Made by a program: the position numbers and the translations under genes
In this document: positions 30,412-38,834 of the stretch, one piece after another
How the letters are laid out: each line of letters begins with the position of its first letter
How positions within the stretch are numbered: the stretch's first letter is position 1
Source of the DNA: an uncultured Pelagibacteraceae bacterium
GTDB lineage: Bacteria; Pseudomonadota; Alphaproteobacteria; Pelagibacterales; Pelagibacteraceae
Assembly: GCA_902585045.1 (NCBI GenBank)
Contig: CACICB010000001.1
Span: 124,001 to 188,000, forward strand
Reading direction: 5' to 3'
Length of the DNA: 64,000 nucleotides
Notes under the pieces: generated by a model
Told to the model about the DNA's origin: nothing
What the model saw: the letters and a program-made list of their open reading frames with translations, nothing else
Database searches by the model: none

Positions 30412-30945
30412 ATGATTTTAACTTGTAATTCATGTGGTAAAAAATTTGTAGTTCCTGAAAGTGCAATAACTGCATCTGGAAGAATGGTGCAATGTGGCTC
30501 ATGTGGAAATAAATGGAGACAGTACCCTGTAGGAGAAGTTGAAAAAAAACAACCAGCTCCTCGAACAAAAAAGGTAGTTTCAAAACCTCAGCCAATTAAA
30601 CAAAAAACAGACAAATCAAAAAAAGTAAAAAGAACTGCTCCAAAAAAACCAAGAGAAATAAGTTTGTACTCACCTGAATATTTAGCAAAAAAACATGGTA
30701 TTAAAATCAACGACGCACAACCTGAAAAAAAAATTAGCAAACAAGAAAAAGTGAAAGTTTCTTTTGGATTTTATAATTCACTACTTGTGTTTATTTTCTT
30801 TGTGATAACTTTGTCGCGTGTTTTATATTTTTCACAGGAATTTATAATAACAAATGTACCAGCATCTGAATATTATTTAAATTATTTCTTTGAAAGTATA
30901 AGAAATATTTTTGAAATTTGGAAAAACTTAATCACTAGTTATTAG
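30412..30945 (+). CDS. Zinc-ribbon (MJ0042-type) single-pass membrane protein
   Basis: The 177-aa protein begins with an MJ0042-type zinc ribbon: CNSCGKKFVVPESAI and CGSCGNKWRQYP, two CxxC pairs about 20 residues apart. A Lys-rich linker (residues 43-115) follows, then one membrane helix (about 122-142) and a short C-terminal tail. Similar alphaproteobacterial proteins exist; their role is not established to my knowledge. Its 3' end overlaps the convergent fusion gene by 11 nt, and a terminator-like hairpin lies 29 nt beyond its stop. It is the only gene here on this strand until the GT17 gene. Confidence 0.8.
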   Translation: MILTCNSCGKKFVVPESAITASGRMVQCGSCGNKWRQYPVGEVEKKQPAPRTKKVVSKPQPIKQKTDKSKKVKRTAPKKPREISLYSPEYLAKKHGIKINDAQPEKKISKQEKVKVSFGFYNSLLVFIFFVITLSRVLYFSQEFIITNVPASEYYLNYFFESIRNIFEIWKNLITSY

Positions 30946-33487
30946 ACTCTAAATCTTTTATATTAATAAAATTTTCTGAAAGCTCAGAATTGTTTTTTAC
31001 AATATCTTTATAAAAATTCCATGCTAAAACAATTAATGTATTTTTTTTATTCTTGATTTGAGATTTTTTTTTAATAGGAATCTTTACCCCGGGTATAAAT
31101 TTGTTATGTTTTAATTTGTTATCCTCGACTATAAAATCTATTTCTTTAGAAATACCAAAAAAATTTAAAGCAGTGGTTGCCTTTGCTGGAGCTCCATAAC
31201 CTACGATTACTTTACTACTTTTTTTAAGTTTTTTAATATTTTTTCTAACATTTTCTCTAATTTCATAAACTTTTTCACCAAATTTTTTATATGTTTCAAA
31301 TTTTTTAATTCCAAATTTTTCTTCTTCTTTCAACATTCGCTTTACGCTTTTTTCAACCTTAGTTTTTTTGTCCTTTTTTATATAAATTCTTATTGAGCCA
31401 CCATGAGTATCGACCTTTTCTGATCTGAAAATTGTACTATCAAATTTTTCAAAAAAATTATTTAAAGAAGTAAGTGACCAATAATTGTAATGTTCGTGAT
31501 AAATATTATCAAATGTGAGATCCTTTAACGTATTTAATAAATATTGAACTTCAATGATAATTGTTCCTTTTTTACTAAGTAATTTAAACATACACTCAGC
31601 CATTTCTTGCAATTTATCAGAGTGGGCAAAAACATTTGAAGCTATAATTAAATCTGCTCCATTCTTTATTTTTTTAATATTTTTTTTATCTAAAAAACCA
31701 TTAAAGGTTTTGATCTTATTTTTATTCGCTAATTTAGCTAAATTTTTTGCTGGTTCGATCCCAAGTACTTTTTTAAATCCTTGATCTAAAAATGGTCTTA
31801 AAGCAACACCATCGTTACTTCCAACATCAATTATGTATGATTTTTTTTTATTTAGTTTTAAATCCCTAATATATTTTTTTGATGCTTTAACAAAATGCTC
31901 TCGAAATACACTCGAGGTTGATGACGTGTAAAGATAATTAGAAAACATTTTTTTTGGGTTAACAGATACTGATAATTGGCAATTATGACATTTTTCACAA
32001 TAATTAACTTCAAGAGGGTAAAGTTCACATTTATCATTTTGCTTATTTAAAAGGTTGTTTGCTAAGGGTTGGTATCCTAAAGATACAACTCTTTTCAAAT
32101 CGGTATTTCCACAAGATCTACAATTAAATTTATAACATGATAGTAGTAAATTTTTTTCTTTTTCATCTACAAAAACATGTTTTACAGTATGAGTTATTCC
32201 ATAATTATCATGGTCTCTCTCTCCTCTTACTAAGTTTAAAAAAGTGGTATCTTTTGTAAAAACCATCGTATGAGCAACATTTGGTTTAATAACTGAAAGT
32301 TGTCCAGCATTAACTACCTGGGTAATTTTTGGAGAGTCCGGATTAATTATATCTTGATAAATTTCTATAATTTGTCCTTTTGTGAATAAACATTTTTGTT
32401 CTTGTTGAGGATGATAATGGTTTGCTCTGATAGTTCCTTTTTTGGAATCAATTAGTCCAATTAAATTAATTGGCTCTGTGAGTTCATGGTTACTAATTTT
32501 ACCTCTATTATCAACAAATAAATTCTCTCCGTTTCTCACATATTCCAGATCTTTTATTAAATTTTGTTTTGACCATTTATCAATCATTTCTTTTATATTT
32601 TGATCAATATTGTAAAGAAATTTAAATCCTGTTTTTAATATCTTCTTATTTGATAATGAAAAACCTAAATTTGGAATTTCATCATTAGTCTCTCTTAATT
32701 GGATTTTTGGATTATGCTTTTTACAAATATCTGCTACTTCCCTAACAGTTAAAGTATCTTTAGTTATATTGAATAAATCAAATTTTATCTGATCATTTTC
32801 TTCAACAAACTTAAAACATCGAGCTACATCGATTAATGGAACCAAACTTTTAATTTGTCTTCCGGCTGCAAATAATTTCAAAGTTCCATTTTGAGATGCA
32901 ATTTTAGAGAATAAATTAGGCATAATATCAATCCGCATCGTATCGTTTGAATATCCGTAAACAGATCCGAGTCTTAAAATAACATAATTTTTACCAGACT
33001 TTTTTAATTGTTTTTCGTTAGCTGCTTTAGATGAAGAATACGACAAAATTGGCTGAGTAATTTCATCCTCTTTAATATCTTTTTTAACATTAGATATTCC
33101 TTCATAAACAACATGTGTAGAAGGAAAAATTATTTTACATTTATTGCTTATTATATTTAAGATATTTTGTGTACCTTCTTGTGCAACTAATTTTATTTTT
33201 TTATCTTGTTCAAATGAAGACTCACTTTTTGTTCTCGGCACTGAGGTTATTCCGGCTAAGTGGTGAACTACATCTGCGTTCTTAAAATATTTATTGACCA
33301 GATCCTTATCCAAAATATCGCCATGAATAAATTCAATATTCCAATTTCTAAGTTGATTAACTCTCTCAGATATAAATCTATTGTCAATAACAGTTATATT
33401 ATGGTTCCAACTAACTCCTGAATACAATCTACATAGTTCTGTTCCTATATATCCCAGTCCACCAGTGATTATGATTTTCTTTTTCAT
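30935..33487 (-). CDS. Fusion: sugar-nucleotide epimerase/reductase (SDR) + cupin + zinc-binding C-methyltransferase
   Basis: A single 850-aa frame with three enzyme modules. Residues 1-310 are an extended SDR with NAD motif TGGLGYIG (8-15) and catalytic Y150-x3-K154. Residues 320-440 are a cupin (RANHYHPQQEQKCLFTKG and PNVAHTMVF supply metal-type ligands); SDR plus cupin recalls the CapF architecture. Residues 451-850 form a deoxysugar C-methyltransferase: Cys cluster (C451, C456, C459; C497, C500, C503), SAM loop DVGSNDG (554-560), NIYHEHYNYW, THGGSIRIY and the C-terminal GYGAPAKATTAL domain. It should make a branched deoxysugar nucleotide for a surface glycan; the exact product cannot be told. 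Divergent from the GT17 gene across 52 nt. Confidence 0.85.
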   Translation of the reverse strand: MKKKIIITGGLGYIGTELCRLYSGVSWNHNITVIDNRFISERVNQLRNWNIEFIHGDILDKDLVNKYFKNADVVHHLAGITSVPRTKSESSFEQDKKIKLVAQEGTQNILNIISNKCKIIFPSTHVVYEGISNVKKDIKEDEITQPILSYSSSKAANEKQLKKSGKNYVILRLGSVYGYSNDTMRIDIMPNLFSKIASQNGTLKLFAAGRQIKSLVPLIDVARCFKFVEENDQIKFDLFNITKDTLTVREVADICKKHNPKIQLRETNDEIPNLGFSLSNKKILKTGFKFLYNIDQNIKEMIDKWSKQNLIKDLEYVRNGENLFVDNRGKISNHELTEPINLIGLIDSKKGTIRANHYHPQQEQKCLFTKGQIIEIYQDIINPDSPKITQVVNAGQLSVIKPNVAHTMVFTKDTTFLNLVRGERDHDNYGITHTVKHVFVDEKEKNLLLSCYKFNCRSCGNTDLKRVVSLGYQPLANNLLNKQNDKCELYPLEVNYCEKCHNCQLSVSVNPKKMFSNYLYTSSTSSVFREHFVKASKKYIRDLKLNKKKSYIIDVGSNDGVALRPFLDQGFKKVLGIEPAKNLAKLANKNKIKTFNGFLDKKNIKKIKNGADLIIASNVFAHSDKLQEMAECMFKLLSKKGTIIIEVQYLLNTLKDLTFDNIYHEHYNYWSLTSLNNFFEKFDSTIFRSEKVDTHGGSIRIYIKKDKKTKVEKSVKRMLKEEEKFGIKKFETYKKFGEKVYEIRENVRKNIKKLKKSSKVIVGYGAPAKATTALNFFGISKEIDFIVEDNKLKHNKFIPGVKIPIKKKSQIKNKKNTLIVLAWNFYKDIVKNNSELSENFINIKDLESNN
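30974..30998 (+). terminator. Possible intrinsic terminator for the zinc-ribbon gene, inside the opposing fusion gene
   Basis: Plus strand TTCTGA-AAGC-TCAGAA forms a perfect 6-bp stem followed by TTGTTTTTT, 29 nt after the stop of the zinc-ribbon gene. It lies within the 3' coding end of the convergent 850-aa gene. The stem is short and low in GC, so it is a weak call made mainly on position. Confidence 0.35.
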
Positions 33488-33539
33488 AAGATTTAAATAT
33501 GCATTTACATATATTATATTTTATAATAACTCAATTACC

Positions 33540-34430
33540 ATGAACATTTATGATTGCTTTATGTATTTTGATGAGGATTTGCTTTTAGATTTAAGGCTTA
33601 ATTCTTTAGATAAATATATTAAAAAATTCGTTATTACTGAGGCGACATATACCCATAATGGAAATAAAAAAAAACTCAATTTCGATATAAATAATTTTAA
33701 AAAATTTAAAGATAAAATTGAATACATAGTAGTCGACACTCAACCACAAAATATTTTAGAACTCGCTGATGGAGAGTCTAAAGATAAGAGAGGTGAAAAA
33801 TTAATACTTAATGGAATGGCCAGAGATTATTTTCAAAGAGAAAGTTTGGCCAAAGGTTTGAAAGAGGCTGCAAGTGAGGATTTAATTTTAGTTAGCGACC
33901 TTGACGAAATCCCAAATTTAGAGAGTCTTAATTTTAAAGAAATTAAAAATAATATAGTAATTTTTGAACAGAAGATGTTTTATTATAAGTTTAATCTTTT
34001 TTATAGCGACTTTATTTGGCAAGGAACTAAAGCAACAAAAAATAAGAACTTTTTATCTCCACAATGGTTAAGAAATATTAAAGGGAAAAAATATCCGAAA
34101 TGGAGAATAGATACGTTTTTTTCAAAAAAAAAATATTCAAATTTACTTTACGTTAAAAATGGAGGCTGGCACTTCACTTGTATTAGAACTCCAGAGGAAT
34201 TAGAAAAAAAATTACTAAATTTTGCTCATCATTATGAGTATGAAGAAAGTGGATTAAAAGTAAATGATTTAAAAAAATTAATTGATGAAAAAAGAGTAAT
34301 GTATGACCACAATATTGACCAAAAAGGCTATAAGTGGTCAGGCAAATCTATCTTGAAAAAAATTAAAAATGACGAACTTCCTAATTTTATCAATAATAAT
34401 TTAGATAAATATAAAGATTGGCTTGATTAG
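33540..34430 (+). CDS. Glycosyltransferase family 17 protein
   Basis: The ORF track extends 53 codons upstream into the divergent gene; the protein homology begins at MNIYDCFMYFDEDLLLDLRL, giving ATG at 33540 and 296 aa. It resembles GT17 proteins (beta-1,4-N-acetylglucosaminyltransferase-like): KKFVITEATYTHNG, the acidic donor/metal motif VSDLDEIPN, and GGWHFTCIRTPEEL. No membrane segment or signal is visible, so it should be cytosolic. Next to the deoxysugar fusion enzyme it probably adds a sugar to a surface glycan. It ends 2 nt before the convergent lon stop. Confidence 0.82.
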   Translation: MNIYDCFMYFDEDLLLDLRLNSLDKYIKKFVITEATYTHNGNKKKLNFDINNFKKFKDKIEYIVVDTQPQNILELADGESKDKRGEKLILNGMARDYFQRESLAKGLKEAASEDLILVSDLDEIPNLESLNFKEIKNNIVIFEQKMFYYKFNLFYSDFIWQGTKATKNKNFLSPQWLRNIKGKKYPKWRIDTFFSKKKYSNLLYVKNGGWHFTCIRTPEELEKKLLNFAHHYEYEESGLKVNDLKKLIDEKRVMYDHNIDQKGYKWSGKSILKKIKNDELPNFINNNLDKYKDWLD

Positions 34431-34432
34431 TT

Positions 34433-36817
34433 TTAGTGAGTGCTGATTTCTTCTTTTGCTTTTTCTTTTTTACTTATTTGATCAACTTCAACCCAGTCAA
34501 CTCTTTTAAAAGGTTTGGTTAATGCTACCTTTAAGACTTCCTCAATATTTTTAACTGCAATTACCTCGATGGAATCTAGTATGGTTTTCGGGACTTCAAC
34601 TAGATCTTTTTTATTTTCAATTGGTATTAAAACTTTTTTTATACCTGCTCTGTGTGCAGCTAACAGTTTCTCTTTCAAACCGCCAATTGGGAGAACTAAA
34701 CCCCTTAATGTAATTTCACCTGTCATTGCAACATTTTTGTTAACGGGTATTTCTGTAATTGCAGAAATTATTGAGGTTACCATACCTACACCTGCTGAAG
34801 GTCCATCTTTTGGTGTAGCTCCCTCGGGAACATGTATATGAAAATCTTTTTTATCAAATATTGGTGGTATAATTCCATAATCTAAACTTTTTGATCTTAT
34901 ATAAGACTTTGCAGCTTTAACTGACTCTTGCATTACATCACCAAGCTTTCCTGTAATTTGCATTTTTCCTTTCCCCGGCATCACAGCTGACTCTATTTTA
35001 AGGATTTCACCTCCAACTTCTGTCCAAGCTAGTCCAGTAACAACTCCTATTCTGTTTTCCTCTTCAATTTCACCATAGTTAAATTTTTGAACTCCTAATA
35101 AGTCTTTTAAATCTTTTTCTTCCAAAGAATTATTCACTTTCTCTTTATTATCAATTTTTTTTACCAATTTTCTAGCAATTTTAGAAATTTCTCTTTCTAA
35201 ATTTCTTACACCTGACTCTCTTGTGTAGTGTCTTATAATTTTTCTAATTATATTTTCTTCAACATTCCACTCGTCTTTTTTTAATCCATTGTTTTTACTT
35301 TGGTTTGGAATTAAAAATTTTTGGGAAATTTTTAGTTTTTCATCCTCTGTATAACCTGAAAGTCTAATTACCTCCATTCTATCTAATAATGGAGGTAAAA
35401 TATTTAATGTATTTGCAGTTGTAACGAACATTACATCCGATAAATCATAGTCAACCTCTAAATAATGATCGTTAAAATCTTTATTTTGTTCTGGATCCAA
35501 AGCTTCTAATAATGCCGATGAAGGATCGCCTCTGTAGTCATTTCCAACTTTGTCTATCTCATCTAAAAGAAAAAGTGGGTTTTTGGTACCTGCTTTTTTC
35601 ATCATTTGGATTATTTTACCGGGCAGTGAACCTATATAGGTTCTTCTGTGACCTCTTATTTCTGCCTCGTCTCTTATTCCACCTAATGAAATTCTAATAA
35701 ATTTACGGTTAGTAGCTTTAGCTATAGATTTACCTAAAGAAGTTTTGCCAACTCCAGGAGGTCCTACTAAACATAATATTGGACCCTTCATTTTCTGGAT
35801 CCTTTTTTGAACAGCTAAAAATTCGATAATTCTCTCTTTAACTTTTTCAAGGCCATAATGATCTTCATCAAGAATTTTTTGAGCGTTATTTAAATCGGTA
35901 TTTATTTTTGACTTATTTGACCAAGGTAACTCTGTCATCCAATCTAGGTAGTTTCTAACAACTGTTGCTTCAGCAGACATTGGGCTCATAGATTTTAATT
36001 TTTTTAATTCAGATAGACATTTTTCTTTAGCTAATTTTGGCATTTTTGCTTCTGTGATTGCTTTTGATAAATTAGTTAATTCATCTTTTCCTTCATCTAT
36101 TTCACCTAATTCTTTTTGAATAGCTTTTAATTGTTCATTTAAATAATACTCTCTTTGAGTTTTTTCCATTTGGTTTTTTACTCTTCCACGTATTTTCTTT
36201 TCTACTGAAATAACACTTGTTTCTTTTTCAATAAATGTATGTATTTTTTCTAATCTCTTTTTAAGGTCAACTATTTCAAGTAGTTCTTGTTTTTCAAAAA
36301 TTTGAATATTTAAGTTTGATGAAATATTATTTGCTATATGAGAAGGGTTTTTCATATTTTTTAAATTATTTGACCCCTCATTTAAATCCTTTTTATTTAA
36401 AATTTGCAATTTTTCAAATTTTTTGACTAAACCAACGGCAAATAATTCCAAGTCTTTTGAAATGTTTTCATCTTCTACCACTTCAACTTCGCAAGTTAGA
36501 TAGTTTTCTTTTTCGTTGTTATGTTTTACAATCTTTACTCTTTTTTCACCCTCTACAAGTACTTTCACAGTTCCGTCAGGAAGTTTTAAAAGTTGAAGCA
36601 CTTTACTCAAACAACCATATTGAAATAAATCTTTACTTTCCGGATCGTCAATTTCAGAATTTTTTTGCGTTACTAAGACTATTGATTTATCTGATTTCAT
36701 TACCTCTTGAAGAGCTTTAATTGATTTATCTCTTCCGACAAATAAAGGAACTACCATTGAAGGAAAAATCACGATATCTCTTAAGGGTAATAGAGGCTTT
36801 AAATAAGTTGTTTTCAT
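34433..36817 (-). CDS. lon: ATP-dependent protease La (Lon)
   Basis: Cytosolic AAA+ serine protease for misfolded and regulatory proteins. The 794-aa protein has the N-terminal LON substrate domain (LPLRDIVIFPSMVVPLFVG), Walker A GPPGVGKTSLGKSIA, Walker B FLLDEIDKV, and the protease domain with the catalytic Ser in KDGPSAGVGM and Lys in GGLKEKLLAAHRAG. Full length. No Shine-Dalgarno lies before its ATG; instead a sigma32-like promoter ends only a few bases upstream (separate entry). Follows clpX by 50 nt. Confidence 0.97.
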   Translation of the reverse strand: MKTTYLKPLLPLRDIVIFPSMVVPLFVGRDKSIKALQEVMKSDKSIVLVTQKNSEIDDPESKDLFQYGCLSKVLQLLKLPDGTVKVLVEGEKRVKIVKHNNEKENYLTCEVEVVEDENISKDLELFAVGLVKKFEKLQILNKKDLNEGSNNLKNMKNPSHIANNISSNLNIQIFEKQELLEIVDLKKRLEKIHTFIEKETSVISVEKKIRGRVKNQMEKTQREYYLNEQLKAIQKELGEIDEGKDELTNLSKAITEAKMPKLAKEKCLSELKKLKSMSPMSAEATVVRNYLDWMTELPWSNKSKINTDLNNAQKILDEDHYGLEKVKERIIEFLAVQKRIQKMKGPILCLVGPPGVGKTSLGKSIAKATNRKFIRISLGGIRDEAEIRGHRRTYIGSLPGKIIQMMKKAGTKNPLFLLDEIDKVGNDYRGDPSSALLEALDPEQNKDFNDHYLEVDYDLSDVMFVTTANTLNILPPLLDRMEVIRLSGYTEDEKLKISQKFLIPNQSKNNGLKKDEWNVEENIIRKIIRHYTRESGVRNLEREISKIARKLVKKIDNKEKVNNSLEEKDLKDLLGVQKFNYGEIEEENRIGVVTGLAWTEVGGEILKIESAVMPGKGKMQITGKLGDVMQESVKAAKSYIRSKSLDYGIIPPIFDKKDFHIHVPEGATPKDGPSAGVGMVTSIISAITEIPVNKNVAMTGEITLRGLVLPIGGLKEKLLAAHRAGIKKVLIPIENKKDLVEVPKTILDSIEVIAVKNIEEVLKVALTKPFKRVDWVEVDQISKKEKAKEEISTH

Positions 36818-36825
36818 TATATATT

Positions 36826-36854
36826 AATATGGCAATATATTTAACAATTTCAAG
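36826..36854 (-). promoter_or_regulatory. Sigma32-like heat-shock promoter before lon
   Basis: The minus strand reads CTTGAAA (36848-36854), 13 nt, then TGCCATATT (-10 part CCATATT at 36826-36832). This fits the enterobacterial sigma32 consensus of roughly CTTGAAA-N13-CCCCATnT except for the first two C. It lies in the 50-nt clpX-lon gap, exactly where a lon promoter is expected, and lon is a classic heat-shock gene. A start about 7 nt beyond the -10 would be almost at the ATG. Confidence 0.55.
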
Positions 36855-36867
36855 AAACAAATTTGTT

Positions 36868-38121
36868 TTAAGCTACTGATGTTGATGATTTCTTGCCATA
36901 TGTGACAATGGGCTCTGAGACACCTTTAACAGAAGATTTATCTACAGTAACTTTGATTACATTATCCATGTCTGGTAACTCAAACATTGTTTTCAACAAG
37001 ATGCTTTCTAATATTGACCTTAATCCTCTTGCCCCTGTTTTCTTGAAGATTGCTTTTTTTGCTATTTCAAATATTGCATCTTCTTTAAATTCTAAAGTTA
37101 CATTTTCAAAATCAAATAATCTTTGATATTGCTTGATTAAAGAATTTTTAGGTTCTGTTAAAATCTTAACTAAAGAAGTCTCATCAAGATCATCCAGTGT
37201 GGCAATAATCGGCATTCTTCCAATAAATTCTGGAATTAAACCATACTTAATTAAATCTTCAGGCTCCAACATTTTCATAATTTCTGAAAGTGGTTGCTCC
37301 TTGTAACTTTTTACTTTTGCACCAAAACCTATAGAACTACCTTTTCCTCTGCTGTCAATAAGTTTATCTAATCCAGCGAAAGCACCACCGCAAATGAATA
37401 AAATATTAGTAGTATCAACTTGCAAAAATTCTTGTTGAGGGTGTTTTCTACCTCCTTGTGGCGGCACACTCGCCACTGTTCCTTCCATAATTTTTAACAA
37501 GGCCTGTTGAACTCCTTCACCAGAAACATCTCTAGTGATTGATGGGTTTTCTGATTTTCTACTAATTTTATCTACCTCATCTATATAAACAATTCCTCTC
37601 TGAGCTTTTTCAACATTATAATCAGCTGCTTGTAAAAGTTTTAAAATTATATTTTCTACATCCTCACCTACATAACCTGCTTCTGTGAGTGTGGTAGCAT
37701 CTGCCATGGTAAAAGGAACATCTAATATTCTTGCTAACGTTTGAGCTAACAAAGTTTTTCCACATCCAGTAGGACCAACAAGTAAAATATTTGACTTTGA
37801 AAGCTCTACATCTTTACTATTTTTAGTTTCATGACTCAATCTCTTGTAATGATTGTGAACTGCCACAGATAAAATTTCTTTTGCAAGCTTTTGTCCAATT
37901 ACATATTCATCCAAAACACCACAAATTTCTTTTGGAGAAGGAACACCTTCTTGATGTTTGACCAATGAGCTTTTATTTTCCTCTTTAATGATATCCATGC
38001 AAAGCTCGACGCACTCATCACAAATAAATACGGTAGGACCAGCAATTAGTTTTCTAACTTCGTGTTGGCTTTTTCCACAAAACGAACAATATAAAATATT
38101 TTTATTATTTTTTTCAGTCAT
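36868..38121 (-). CDS. clpX: ATP-dependent Clp protease ATP-binding subunit ClpX
   Basis: AAA+ unfoldase that feeds ClpP. The 417-aa protein has the N-terminal C4 zinc-binding domain ([19 protein letters not shown]), Walker [16 protein letters not shown], Walker [11 protein letters not shown], sensor motifs, and ClpP-contact IGF-type loop region (SSIGFGAKV). Normal length. Lies between clpP (79-nt gap) and lon, the conserved tig-clpP-clpX-lon order. Confidence 0.97.
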   Translation of the reverse strand: MTEKNNKNILYCSFCGKSQHEVRKLIAGPTVFICDECVELCMDIIKEENKSSLVKHQEGVPSPKEICGVLDEYVIGQKLAKEILSVAVHNHYKRLSHETKNSKDVELSKSNILLVGPTGCGKTLLAQTLARILDVPFTMADATTLTEAGYVGEDVENIILKLLQAADYNVEKAQRGIVYIDEVDKISRKSENPSITRDVSGEGVQQALLKIMEGTVASVPPQGGRKHPQQEFLQVDTTNILFICGGAFAGLDKLIDSRGKGSSIGFGAKVKSYKEQPLSEIMKMLEPEDLIKYGLIPEFIGRMPIIATLDDLDETSLVKILTEPKNSLIKQYQRLFDFENVTLEFKEDAIFEIAKKAIFKKTGARGLRSILESILLKTMFELPDMDNVIKVTVDKSSVKGVSEPIVTYGKKSSTSVA

Positions 38122-38200
38122 ATCGAATCAATAAGGTTAATATAAAACTCTAAAATCATGTTATCAAGTTGAAGTTGTGTTTATAGCTATATCTTGTGTT

Positions 38201-38812
38201 TTATTTTCTTTTTTCCACAACTGAATCAATTAAGCCAAATTTTTTAGCCTCATCAGCTGTCATAAAATTATCTCTCTCTAAAGCATCGGATATTTCATTA
38301 ACGGATTTTCCTGTGTGTTTGGAATAAATTTTATTTAGCCTCTCTTTTAATGATAAAATTTCTTTTGCATGAATTTGAATATCAGTTGCTTGACCTTGAA
38401 ATCCAGCTGATGGTTGATGGACCATAATTCTAGAATTTGGTAGAGAATATCTTTTACCTTTTTCGCCAGCAGCCAATAAAAAAGAGCCCATGGATGAAGC
38501 TTGTCCTATACACAAAGTAGAGACAGGAGAGTTTATATATTGCATTGTGTCATAAATACCTAAACCAGCTGTAACCAATCCTCCTGGACTATTAATATAA
38601 AAATTTATCTCTTTATTTGGATTTTCTGACTCTAAAAATAAAAGTTGAGCGGTAACTAATGAGGCAACAGCATCATTCACAGGACCTACTAAAAAAACAA
38701 TTCGTTCTTTTAAAAGTCTTGAGTAAATATCATAAGCTCTTTCCCCTTTGCTTGTTTGCTCAACAACCATTGGGATGAGACTATTCATTTTTTCATCAAA
38801 TTGACGACTCAT
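38201..38812 (-). CDS. clpP: ATP-dependent Clp protease proteolytic subunit ClpP
   Basis: Serine protease chamber of ClpXP/ClpAP. The catalytic Ser lies in [14 protein letters not shown], the His in [12 protein letters not shown], and the Asp in the LERDNFM region. The track begins at a TTG; I prefer the ATG at 38812 ([20 protein letters not shown], 203 aa), in line with family length. Starts 22 nt after the tig stop. Confidence 0.97.
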   Translation of the reverse strand: MSRQFDEKMNSLIPMVVEQTSKGERAYDIYSRLLKERIVFLVGPVNDAVASLVTAQLLFLESENPNKEINFYINSPGGLVTAGLGIYDTMQYINSPVSTLCIGQASSMGSFLLAAGEKGKRYSLPNSRIMVHQPSAGFQGQATDIQIHAKEILSLKERLNKIYSKHTGKSVNEISDALERDNFMTADEAKKFGLIDSVVEKRK

Positions 38813-38834
38813 AGATGTTTTATACAACTATTGG

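Noticed and set aside
30365-30595. 76-aa minus-strand ORF
   Set aside because: Antisense to the zinc-ribbon gene, with no recognisable features.
33381-33539. 53-codon N-terminal extension of the GT17 protein
   Set aside because: It runs antisense through the start of the fusion gene, and family homology begins at MNIYDCF.
36855-36868. Palindrome AAACAAATTTGTTT at the clpX stop as a terminator
   Set aside because: Perfectly symmetric but with no loop and no T-tract in the direction of clpX; probably chance, or part of the lon upstream region.
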